Origin: Saprospira grandis DSM 2844
Lineage (GTDB): Bacteria; Bacteroidota; Bacteroidia; Chitinophagales; Saprospiraceae
NCBI RefSeq assembly: GCF_000275825.1
Contig: NZ_JH719942.1
Location: forward strand, 4,290,326 to 4,354,325
DNA length: 64,000 nt
Direction of reading: 5' to 3'
A program made the position numbers and the translations under genes. Below the pieces are notes generated by a model. The model saw only the letters and a list, made by a program, of their open reading frames with translations, searched no databases and was not told the origin of the DNA. This document shows positions 55,771-64,000 of this stretch, one piece after another; positions within the stretch are counted from its first letter, which is position 1, and each line of letters begins with the position of its first letter.

Positions 55771-55800
55771 AACCAGAAAGCCTCGAAAGGCCTTCTGGTT
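55771..55800 (-). terminator. Intrinsic terminator of groES-groEL
   Basis: AACCAGAAAGCC and GGCCTTCTGGTT pair around TCGAAA with one mismatch. It lies 25 bp after the groEL stop. Confidence 0.85.
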
Positions 55801-55824
55801 AATAAAATGATTTGGGGAGATGAT

Positions 55825-57474
<1,650 letters not shown>

Positions 57475-57509
57475 CTAGTGTTTTAAAATTTGAGAAAAAA
57501 GATGAAAAC

Positions 57510-57776
57510 TTAGTCAAGAATAACAAGAATGTCGTCCTCACGCATAATGAGGTAATCTTTTCCCTGATGGCTGATCTCTTGGCCAGCATATTTGCCATAA
57601 AGTACAACATCATCCACTTTTACCGTAAGGGCATTTCCGTCTTTACCAGGACCAACGGCCACTACTACACCTCTCTGAGGCTTTTCTTTTGCCTGTTCGG
57701 GCAAGATAATACCACCTTTAGATTTTTCTTCAGCGGCGGCGGGTTGCACAACAACGCGATCGTTGATGGGTCTCAT
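57510..57776 (-). CDS. groES: Co-chaperonin GroES
   Basis: 88 aa. Starts MRPINDRVVVQPAAAEEKSK, with the mobile loop GGIILPEQAKEKPQRGVVVA and YGKYAGQEISHQGKDYLIMREDDILVIL. The heptameric lid of GroEL. Slightly shorter than most. First gene of the operon; upstream lies a run of TGTCAG/CTGACA half-sites. Confidence 0.97.
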   Translation of the reverse strand: MRPINDRVVVQPAAAEEKSKGGIILPEQAKEKPQRGVVVAVGPGKDGNALTVKVDDVVLYGKYAGQEISHQGKDYLIMREDDILVILD

Positions 57777-57925
57777 AGCTAAACTGTTTTTTAGTTATAG
57801 ATGAATTCTTTTTTCAATAAAATGCCTGCTTTTCTGTTGGCCCAATGGGCGGCAATTAAAGTCAGACAATCCTCTCTTAACAGCTCTTGTGCCAGTTGCC
57901 AAAAAGAAAATAAAGGCTGCATTTT

Positions 57926-57974
57926 TGACAGAAAGCCGTTCTTTTTGTCAGTTTCTTCCTGACAGTCTTGTCAG
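57926..57974. promoter_or_regulatory. Cluster of TGTCAG/CTGACA half-sites upstream of groES
   Basis: TGACAG at 57926, TGTCAG at 57946, CTGACA at 57959 and TGTCAG at 57969. The last two form a perfect inverted repeat with a 4-base spacer (CTGACAgtctTGTCAG), and 57946/57959 another with a 7-base spacer. Candidate operator of groES-groEL; the binding factor is unknown. Confidence 0.5.
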
Positions 57975-58005
57975 TTTTTTTTGTCTCCCACTAGCTTGTT
58001 TGTTC

Positions 58006-58881
58006 TTAGGCGGAAACTACTTTGAGTTCTGTCCATTTAAAGGCTTGTTCTAAGGCATCTTGCATATGGCTTCGAGTACTTATTTGCCCGGTATCGACTC
58101 CTAGTTCTACAAGGGTTTGGGCAATGGCTGGAGAAATTCCCGATAAAATTGTTCGACAGCCCATGAGTGCAGCCGCTTTACTCACTTTTAAAAAGTAATT
58201 GGCCACAGCAGTATCCATAATCGCCACCCCACTAATATCTAAAATGAACACTTTGGTTTGTCGTTGGGCAACTTCATGAAGTACGGTAGACATAATATTT
58301 TGGGCCCTTAAGGAATCGACAATACCAACTACTGGCAGCAGTAATATTCCTTCCCAAATTGGAGTCACTGGAGTAGACAACTGACTGAGCATATCGTTCT
58401 GCTCTTGCAGCTGTTTGTTCATCTCATTATTAAAGGTGTCTATCGCCACAAAAACCCCTACACTACTCGTTCGCTTAAAGGCTTGCATCAGCTCAAAGCT
58501 AGCTACTTTGTAGTATACAAAGGCTTTCTCTATAATTTCATTAAAGGCAAAAACGGCAGATAGGTAAGCCTCAAAAGGAAGCCCCATCTGTAAAAAGAAC
58601 AAAACTAGCTTTGAGCTATACTCAACAGAAGAGGCACAAATTTCTACTTTAGTAATATGTTCCCAAAAACGATCCGATTGGCGATCAAAAACAGAGACAA
58701 CTTCTTTTGTATAAGCGCTGCTGTATTCTGGCTGAATGGCCATCCAATGGTAAAAGTCCTCAAAAATAGGCGCTTTATACTCATCAATTTGCTTCATAGC
58801 CGAACGCACCATAAGAAGATCTTCATCTTGTAATAAAAAAATACTTCTATAACGCGCTGAGGTAATATTAACAATAGACAT
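58006..58881 (-). CDS. RsbR-like stressosome protein (sensor + STAS)
   Basis: 291 aa. N-terminal helical region (about 1-150) resembles the non-heme globin-like sensor domain of RsbR paralogues. The STAS domain follows (about 165-285). T170 in LSTPVTPIWEG corresponds to the first RsbR phosphosite; the second, usually in LDITGV, reads LDISGV with S217. In Bacillus-type stressosomes these residues are phosphorylated by RsbT to release the signal. No rsbS or rsbT homologue lies next to it. It is directly upstream of groES on the same strand, with 230 bp in between. Confidence 0.85.
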   Translation of the reverse strand: MSIVNITSARYRSIFLLQDEDLLMVRSAMKQIDEYKAPIFEDFYHWMAIQPEYSSAYTKEVVSVFDRQSDRFWEHITKVEICASSVEYSSKLVLFFLQMGLPFEAYLSAVFAFNEIIEKAFVYYKVASFELMQAFKRTSSVGVFVAIDTFNNEMNKQLQEQNDMLSQLSTPVTPIWEGILLLPVVGIVDSLRAQNIMSTVLHEVAQRQTKVFILDISGVAIMDTAVANYFLKVSKAAALMGCRTILSGISPAIAQTLVELGVDTGQISTRSHMQDALEQAFKWTELKVVSA

Positions 58882-58995
58882 AAGAGGGTGTGTAATAAAG
58901 GGTGTATAACAATATCGCTATGATTCCTAATAGGGAGTTCATTTTTAAAATTGGTCACTTTTTTTTTAAAAAAAACGAACAAAAGGTAAAGATTA

Positions 58996-59150
58996 TTTTT
59001 TGGGGCTTGCCCGCCCTCTGGGCGGGCCGGGCTGTGTCAGGGCTCGCAGGTCTGCTCGGCCCTGCGCAAAATTCGCTACGCTCATTTTGCTGGGTCTGCG
59101 GCTTCGCCGCCCCCTTTTCCATCCCTAAGCCGAGGCCCTTCGGGCCTGTA
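58996..59150 (+). repeat. R20: GC-rich hairpin repeat, subtype I
   Basis: T-run, GGGGCTTGCCCGCC/GGCGGGC, CGGGCTGTGTCAGGGCTCGC, core AGGTCTGCTCGGCCC, second arm GCAAAAT/ATTTTGC with loop TCGCTACGCTC, GGTCTG, third arm CGGCTTCGCCG, CCATCCCTAAGCC, last arm GGCCCTTCGGGCC. Confidence 0.93.
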
Positions 59151-59256
59151 GGAACACAAAAGTTTAACAAAAAGCTAGGGGCTAAAAAGGAGTAAAAGCG
59201 CATGATAAATAATATCTTAGGTGTTATCATTGATTTTGCTACGAACTCCCCAGATG

Positions 59257-60477
59257 ATGAAAAAATGGACCGCCTACCTCCCTACCCTTGGCCTTTTGCT
59301 AGTTGCTTTTATTGTGGCTTGGCAGTTATTAAAATTTAGGCAAAACCAAAAAGACAAACTGCATGAGGGTTTATCGGCGACCTTGATTAAGGAGCAAAAA
59401 ATTTATCGGCTGAGTTTGGAGCAGCGGGCCCTGACTGCCCTCCCCTCCTCCTTGGCCCAACAGCAGAAGTTGCGAGAGCTCTATTTGGCTGGCAATTGTT
59501 TAGCAAATTTACCTCCCTATATATATGACTTTCGAGATTTGGTCCATTTGGATCTAGAAGGGCGGCCCTATGAGATTCGAAAAACAGCTTGTGGCAACCA
59601 AATAGAACAGCTTTCAGAAGATTTGGGGCAGTTGGCCCAGTTGCGCTACCTCAATCTCAACCACAATGCTTTGCAGGGGCTGCCGCAGAGCATGGTCCAG
59701 CTGGACCAATTGCAGCAGTTATTGTTGCGGAATAATCGGCTCAAGGCTTTGCCCGATAGTTTATTTTTATGCCAAAATTTGCAAGAAGTTGATTTATCTC
59801 GGAATCGGCTGCCGATTTTTCCGCAGCAGCTGATGAAACTGCCCCAATTGCAGCGCCTAAATTTGGCCCAAAATGAATTTGGCGAATTGAGTCCTTTTTG
59901 GCCCAGTAGTTTGCGGCAGCTCAATCTAATGGGCAATGCTATTTATATATACCCTCTGTTCTTGCCCCCTAATTTAGAAGAATTGGACCTATCCCTTTGT
60001 TCTTTGCAGACTATAGCCGATAGTTTGGCCCTGCAGCCCAAATTAAAGCAATTGAATTTGGCCCAAAACCAGTTGGACCAACTGCCTAGGCATTGGAGTA
60101 TGCCTGTTTTGGAGAAACTGTATTTGGCCCAAAATTTATTGACCGACTCGGCCTTGGGGGCGCAAAATTGGCCCCAAAAACTAAAGGTTTTAGATTTGCA
60201 AAACAACAAACTCGCTTTGTCTGCGGGCTTAGTGTTGGGCCAAGAACTAGAAGTCTTGCGCTTGGGCCACAACCAGATTGAGCAGTGGCGGGCCAAGCCT
60301 GGGCCCAAGCTCCTACTCCTTGATTTATCCAATAACCAAATTGATAGTTTTTCGGTAGACCATTTGGCCCAATACCCCAAACTTAGGCGCTTATATTTGG
60401 ATGGCAACCCCATTAGCGGTGAATGCTTGGACCAATTGCAGAAAGCTCGGCCCCAACTCTTTATCAGAAGAGAGTAG
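59257..60477 (+). CDS. Leucine-rich repeat protein with N-terminal membrane anchor
   Basis: 406 aa from MKKWTAYLPTL; ATG 59254 and a GTG at 59221 are alternatives. One membrane helix (about 5-25) is followed by about twelve LRRs of the LxxLxLxxNxLxxLP type, for example LRELYLAGNCLANLPPYI, LQQLLLRNNRLKALPDSLF and LKQLNLAQNQLDQLP. The repeats would face the periplasm and bind another protein. No catalytic domain. It lies in the R20-R21 bracket, ending 3 bp before R21. Confidence 0.87.
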   Translation: MKKWTAYLPTLGLLLVAFIVAWQLLKFRQNQKDKLHEGLSATLIKEQKIYRLSLEQRALTALPSSLAQQQKLRELYLAGNCLANLPPYIYDFRDLVHLDLEGRPYEIRKTACGNQIEQLSEDLGQLAQLRYLNLNHNALQGLPQSMVQLDQLQQLLLRNNRLKALPDSLFLCQNLQEVDLSRNRLPIFPQQLMKLPQLQRLNLAQNEFGELSPFWPSSLRQLNLMGNAIYIYPLFLPPNLEELDLSLCSLQTIADSLALQPKLKQLNLAQNQLDQLPRHWSMPVLEKLYLAQNLLTDSALGAQNWPQKLKVLDLQNNKLALSAGLVLGQELEVLRLGHNQIEQWRAKPGPKLLLLDLSNNQIDSFSVDHLAQYPKLRRLYLDGNPISGECLDQLQKARPQLFIRRE

Positions 60478-60479
60478 CG

Positions 60480-60590
60480 GGCCAGAGCAGAGCGCCAAGC
60501 CCCCAAAGATGAACGGCCACAACAAGCCCTTTAGTCCGTCTTCGACGACCAAAGGGAGTAACCGCCCGCCAAAGGCGGGAGGCCCCAAAA
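60480..60590 (-). repeat. R21: module B repeat
   Basis: Minus-strand reading: GGGGCCTCCCGCC/GGCGGGC, GGTTACTCCCTTTGGTCGTC, GAAGACGGACTAAAGGGCTT, GTTGTGGCC. It has the outer end and first arm of the family and the GTCGTCGAA block but not the GGGCTCGCAGG core. Confidence 0.85.
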
Positions 60591-60597
60591 TTTCAAG

Positions 60598-61146
60598 CTA
60601 CTTGAGACCAAATGTATAGATAAAATCACCTTCAATATACTTCCACCCCAGTTTGAAACAATCAGAAGGATTCTTTTTAGCGGCATAATCTATTCTGTAA
60701 ACCCCCCTTTTTTTGGAGTAAAAAACATACCGCTTCAATACACACAAATCTTCGTAGCTGCGATCCTCAGATAGGACTTGATGTCTATGATGTGTTTTTT
60801 GCTCTACAACAAATAGCGTATCTCCATTATTTTCAAGTGTAGACTGTAGTTTTGAATCAAGATTTCCAGAATTCGATCTAAAATTATACGTTCCCTCAAA
60901 AAAGGTACAACTATCGCAGCTTAAATCTGCAATAGCCGAATAGAACTCCACCTTTAACAGTCTATCATAAAACAACACAAAAAGTGTATCATTTCTCAAG
61001 CCCGTAAGAAGGGCCCCAGTTTTTATGTTTTCTACTTTAGAAAAAAACTTATTCCCCTTAGGAGGCTCCCAGTTCTGCCCCTGACAAACAGCAATTTGAA
61101 AGCAAAAAAATATTGCCCATATTATCAGCTTAGGTTCTGTCTTCAT
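60598..61146 (-). CDS. Exported protein of unknown function
   Basis: 182 aa. Signal peptide (to AVCQGQ). Strand-rich mature part with a CDSC motif near 78 and a further Cys pair near 130/165; no family recognised. AT-richer than most neighbours. First of three orphan genes on the minus strand (60598-62514). Confidence 0.7.
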   Translation of the reverse strand: MKTEPKLIIWAIFFCFQIAVCQGQNWEPPKGNKFFSKVENIKTGALLTGLRNDTLFVLFYDRLLKVEFYSAIADLSCDSCTFFEGTYNFRSNSGNLDSKLQSTLENNGDTLFVVEQKTHHRHQVLSEDRSYEDLCVLKRYVFYSKKRGVYRIDYAAKKNPSDCFKLGWKYIEGDFIYTFGLK

Positions 61147-61230
61147 AGTTAAATGTCAATTTTGCTGGCTACTTTTATAACTTTTTCATCTAACCTAAAG
61201 ATTAGAGCGATCTATTTGGACCTTTAGAGC

Positions 61231-61746
61231 TTAGCTCTGCAGTAGTTTTTGAAAATCGAGCTCAAAATTAGAGTCAAATTTATATTTTATAATATTTTGG
61301 ACCTCCTCCCAACTATCACAATGACTAGGTCCTCCATCATACAGAAGGATTAAGCCAATATTGTGTTCTTGATAATCAATGACTTTGAACTCCCCATGAT
61401 TGCCAACTACACCTAATGAATAACTCACTCCTTTTATTTTTGAAAGGGAGTTGTATAAATCAAAAAAGGCCTTCAACCGCTGCTCTTCATCCTCAAACTT
61501 TTGTTTTAAGATCTTTTTCCAGCCATAAACTGGGTTTATTCCAGGCCCTAATTCCACAACAACCCATTTATGAAATAAGTTACGAAATAAATCAGAAGTA
61601 GTAATATTCTCTTCGCATACTTTAGCCACAGGACCTCGTCCTGCTAAAAAACCTGCTATATAATGATCTAAAGAGTCTAGAGAAACTGGATCAAGATACA
61701 TCCAAGGTCGTTGCTCGATGTACGAAAGAAGTTGATGTAAGGTCAT
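61231..61746 (-). CDS. Unknown protein, possible immunity-protein-like
   Basis: 171 aa, cytoplasmic. The N-terminus LLSYIEQRPWMYLDPVSLDS LDHYIAGF resembles the RPxMYLGxxSLxxLxxFIxGF pattern I associate with a large family of uncharacterised proteins, some of which are found as immunity proteins of polymorphic toxins. No toxin gene is in the window. The assignment is from pattern memory only. Confidence 0.6.
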   Translation of the reverse strand: MTLHQLLSYIEQRPWMYLDPVSLDSLDHYIAGFLAGRGPVAKVCEENITTSDLFRNLFHKWVVVELGPGINPVYGWKKILKQKFEDEEQRLKAFFDLYNSLSKIKGVSYSLGVVGNHGEFKVIDYQEHNIGLILLYDGGPSHCDSWEEVQNIIKYKFDSNFELDFQKLLQS

Positions 61747-61839
61747 TTTGTTTTTTATTTAAAGATTAAAAGTGGGGCTAAAGATAGACATAATAAATAC
61801 CTTCTCCGTATTTTTTGCCCCAAAGGTATGTCCATTTTG

Positions 61840-62514
61840 CTAATCAAAGGGAAGGCTAGATTCCTTGATGATAATTTCAACACAACTAGCTAATTCAGCT
61901 CCAGCATAGATAGTATGATGATGCTTTTTATTGTTTTTATCAACAGCAATAATTTCCCAAAATGGCCGCCTTAGAGGTTCCTCTTGAACGGATGCTAACT
62001 CCCAAAACTGAGCATTCATAAAGCGTTTAAAATGATCGGGGGGAATAAAAAAACTATCTTTTACGCTATAAACGATAAGATAGTCTTTAGCGCCCTCCTG
62101 CTCTTCAGAGGCCCAAGAATAGAGACTATCATAATCCTTACCTGCTAAATTAGGTCCACTAAAGCAGGCTGCATAAAGATCATACTCTATTTTCGTATAA
62201 AAAAATGTGTCCTTTCTAAATTGGGCCAACAGTTTATAAGAATGAGAAGGACTATATTCGCTATTGATGACATTGAGCACCCAATAATTTTGTTCATTTA
62301 CATTACTAAATGTATCACAGTCTACTCCTTGCAGGCCCAAATGCAGCAGCATCTTACAACTCATCCGATAATAGCCCTCTTGCTTCTTGAGCTGCTCCAA
62401 CTGCCTAACTGAATCTTCCTGCTCTAGCTTCTCTTCTGACTTTTCAGAAGCTTCAGTCACACAAGCCAACAGGAGAATCAATGGCAATAATAAACAGAAG
62501 ACAAATTTCATCAT
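61840..62514 (-). CDS. Lipoprotein of unknown function
   Basis: 224 aa. Lipoprotein signal with Cys about 18 (LLLAC), a short charged coiled stretch (SEKSEEKLEQEDSVRQLEQL), then a mixed domain with four Cys (CKM, CDT, CFS, SCV). No family recognised. Low GC compared with neighbours. Confidence 0.7.
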   Translation of the reverse strand: MMKFVFCLLLPLILLLACVTEASEKSEEKLEQEDSVRQLEQLKKQEGYYRMSCKMLLHLGLQGVDCDTFSNVNEQNYWVLNVINSEYSPSHSYKLLAQFRKDTFFYTKIEYDLYAACFSGPNLAGKDYDSLYSWASEEQEGAKDYLIVYSVKDSFFIPPDHFKRFMNAQFWELASVQEEPLRRPFWEIIAVDKNNKKHHHTIYAGAELASCVEIIIKESSLPFD

Positions 62515-62625
62515 TGAGTTACTTTTTGATCTAAATATTTCAGTCTATACCTTTTATGCTTAATGATTCTAGGCTAAAAAGTTACGAAAGTCAATAGTGA
62601 TCTATTAAGTCTACTATTTTTTTGG

Positions 62626-62774
62626 GGCCTGCCGCCTGCGGCGGCCGGGCCCTTGCAGGGCTCGCAGGTTTGCTCGGCCCTGCGGGCTTCGCCCTTGGTC
62701 TGCCGCTGCGCGGCCCCCTTTCAGGCCCCTAGGCCAAGTCGCTTCGCTCCTTTGCGGCGGCTTCGCCGCCTGCT
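62626..62774 (+). repeat. R22: GC-rich hairpin repeat, subtype III
   Basis: T-run, GGGGCCTGCCGCC/GGCGGC, CGGGCCCTTGCAGGGCTCGC, AGGTTTGCTCGGCCC, second arm GGGCTTCGCCC, GGTCTG, third arm CCGCTGCGCGG, CAGGCCCCTAGGCC, last arm GGCGGCTTCGCCGCC. No minus-strand partner before the window ends. Confidence 0.92.
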
Positions 62775-62865
62775 AGCTGTGGCTGCAGGTTAAAACCAGC
62801 AGCCATACAACAACTCCATTCTACATCTATAGTGCGGAGAGGATTAAAATCCTCTACCGCTTTGA
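62775..62865. repeat. Hairpin pair after R22
   Basis: GGCTGCAGGTTAAAACCAGC followed by AGCC, and GCGGAGAGGATTAAAATCCT continuing CTACCGC: bulged stems of the same kind as those inside R12-R13 and R14-R15, with different sequence. Confidence 0.8.
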
Positions 62866-62929
62866 ACAAGGATTGTTTTTTCTTCGGTTGTTTGATTTTG
62901 TTTTTTTCTCCTCCATAAATTTCATAGGA

Positions 62930-64000
62930 ACCCTAGGGCCAAGGCCCTAGGCTATTGAAAAAATCGTCATCCCCTCCTTCGAGGGGATTTTTCTTTGCGG
63001 TTGTGGTTGGACGGTTGTTGTTTTTCTTGGAGCTAAATTTTTTTCCATTTTCCAGCAAACAAGGGCTTTAGCCCGCTCTTTGCATAGACCCGCAAGCATG
63101 GGCTTCAGCCCATGGGCCCCAAAATACCCAGCCACTAAAAGACGCTTTCTTTATCTCTCTTTCTTCAAAGCTCCAAAGAAAAAGTTGAGGGACTAACAAG
63201 CGGCTATGCTTACCGCCCTGGGCTGAAGCCTAGGCTTATTACCTGAGCGAACTAACGGACTAAAGTCCTTGTTCGCTTTTTCTACTTGTAGATTTCCATT
63301 AAGCTTCAGCCCCAAAGCTACCCAGCCACTAAAAGACGTTTTCTTTATCTCTCCTTTTTCAAAACTCCCAAGAAAAAGTTGAGGGACTAATGAAAAGCCG
63401 CAGGACAGAAAAACCTAATACCTCCTTTTCATATAAAAACTTCTTATCTACGCCCTCTCCCGAAAAAAAACCAGAAAAAGTTGAGGGACTAATGAAAATT
63501 ATCTCCATATGGCTTCCTGCTCGGCTGCCTAGGGCCAAGGCCCTAGGCTATCGAAAAAATTGTCATCCCCTCATTCGAGGGGATTTTCTGTTCCACTAGG
63601 CTCCATCAGCAAACAAGGGCTTTAGCCCGCCAGTTTGCATAGCCCCACAACCATGGGCTTCAGCCCATGGCAGAAAAGGCAAGCTCCTAGAATCTTTAAT
63701 TAAGCTTAGTCAACAGCGGCTATGCTTAGCGCCCTGGGCTGAAGCCTAGGCTTATTACCTGAGCGAACTAACGGACTAAAGTCCTTGTTCGCTTTTTCTA
63801 CTTGTAGATTTCCATTAAGCTTCAGCCCCAAAGCTACCCAGCCACTAAAAGACGTTTTCTTTATCTCTCCTTTTTCAAAACTCCCAAGAAAAAGTTGAGG
63901 GACTAATATTAAAATCTTGTGTGCGCCTCTTTTGCTGCCTAGGGACAAGCCCCTAGGCTAGCTATTTCAGACAGCCCTCTGCGAGGGCCTTTGGATATGG
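62930..64000. repeat. Tandem clusters of hairpin (REP-like) elements, no gene
   Basis: About 1.1 kb without a convincing gene. A set of hairpins recurs in order: CCTAGGGCCAAGGCCCTAGG (62932, 63528, variant 63939), ATCCCCTC/GAGGGGAT (62969, 63567), AAGGGCTTTAGCCC (63060, 63614), CATGGGCTTCAGCCCATGG (63098, 63652), GGGCTGAAGCC (63220, 63736) and a long bulged stem GCGAAC...GTTCGC around GGACTAAAGTCC (63247, 63763). A 190-bp block at 63202-63391 recurs at 63718-63906. GTTGAGGGACTAA closes blocks at 63184, 63379, 63479 and 63894. The array continues past the right edge. Confidence 0.8.

Noticed and set aside
57777..58005. CIRCE operator (TTAGCACTC-N9-GAGTGCTAA) before groES.
   Set aside because: No such sequence present; only the TGTCAG half-sites were found.
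63278..63296. TTTTTCTACTTGTAGAT, similar to the Cas12a crRNA direct repeat (TTTCTACT...GTAGAT).
   Set aside because: The loop would have only two bases, it occurs just twice 516 bp apart as part of a longer duplicated block, and there are no spacers or cas genes.

Overview
The window reads as a chromosomal segment of a gliding Bacteroidota bacterium, most likely of the Saprospira type. Seen directly: several very large exported proteins end in type IX secretion (T9SS) sorting domains, one carries a SprB-type repeat array, many genes encode short lipoproteins, and two good TTG / TAnnTTTG promoters of the Bacteroidota kind are visible. The species is inferred. No rRNA, tRNA, insertion sequence, prophage or CRISPR array was found.

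Layout. 1-8 kb: a helical-repeat protein, a cell-wall amidase, LptF/G permease with tgt, a glycosyltransferase overlapping an ECF sigma gene, a DUF4476 lipoprotein and an exported methyltransferase. 8-16 kb: propeller lipoprotein, purple-acid-phosphatase-like enzyme, bacilliredoxin, S41 protease, BadF-type kinase, Lrp regulator, acyl-CoA thioesterase. 16-25 kb: an mbnP / membrane protein / mbnH copper-protein set, a UvrD helicase operon, small unknowns and a vWA protein. 25-30 kb: a membrane-tethered TPR-CHAT protein and a DUF4846 lipoprotein. 30-43 kb: a CUB/PKD/P-domain T9SS protein and a 7.5-kb metalloprotease-adhesin gene with a 456-bp tandem array. 43-48 kb: GAF histidine-kinase-like protein without its phospho-acceptor His, an ATP-grasp protein, thiolase, a sugar nucleotidyltransferase. 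48-56 kb: a 1484-aa T9SS repeat protein, folC operon. 56-62.5 kb: groES-groEL beside an RsbR-like protein, an LRR protein, three orphan genes. 62.5-64 kb: non-coding hairpin clusters.

The standout is a family of GC-rich intergenic repeats, numbered R1-R22 here (about 110-250 bp, roughly one per 3 kb). Each starts with TTTTGGGGC and shares a core around GGGCTCGCAGGTCTGCTCGG, interrupted by hairpin arms whose sequence changes from copy to copy while the two sides stay complementary. Along the window the copies alternate in orientation almost without exception. They pair up pointing inward around short segments (40 bp to 2.4 kb, from empty to a few genes), while the segments between pairs are longer (2.0-7.6 kb). 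This looks like a cassette or domain architecture with covarying, structured ends. I do not recognise it as a described system.
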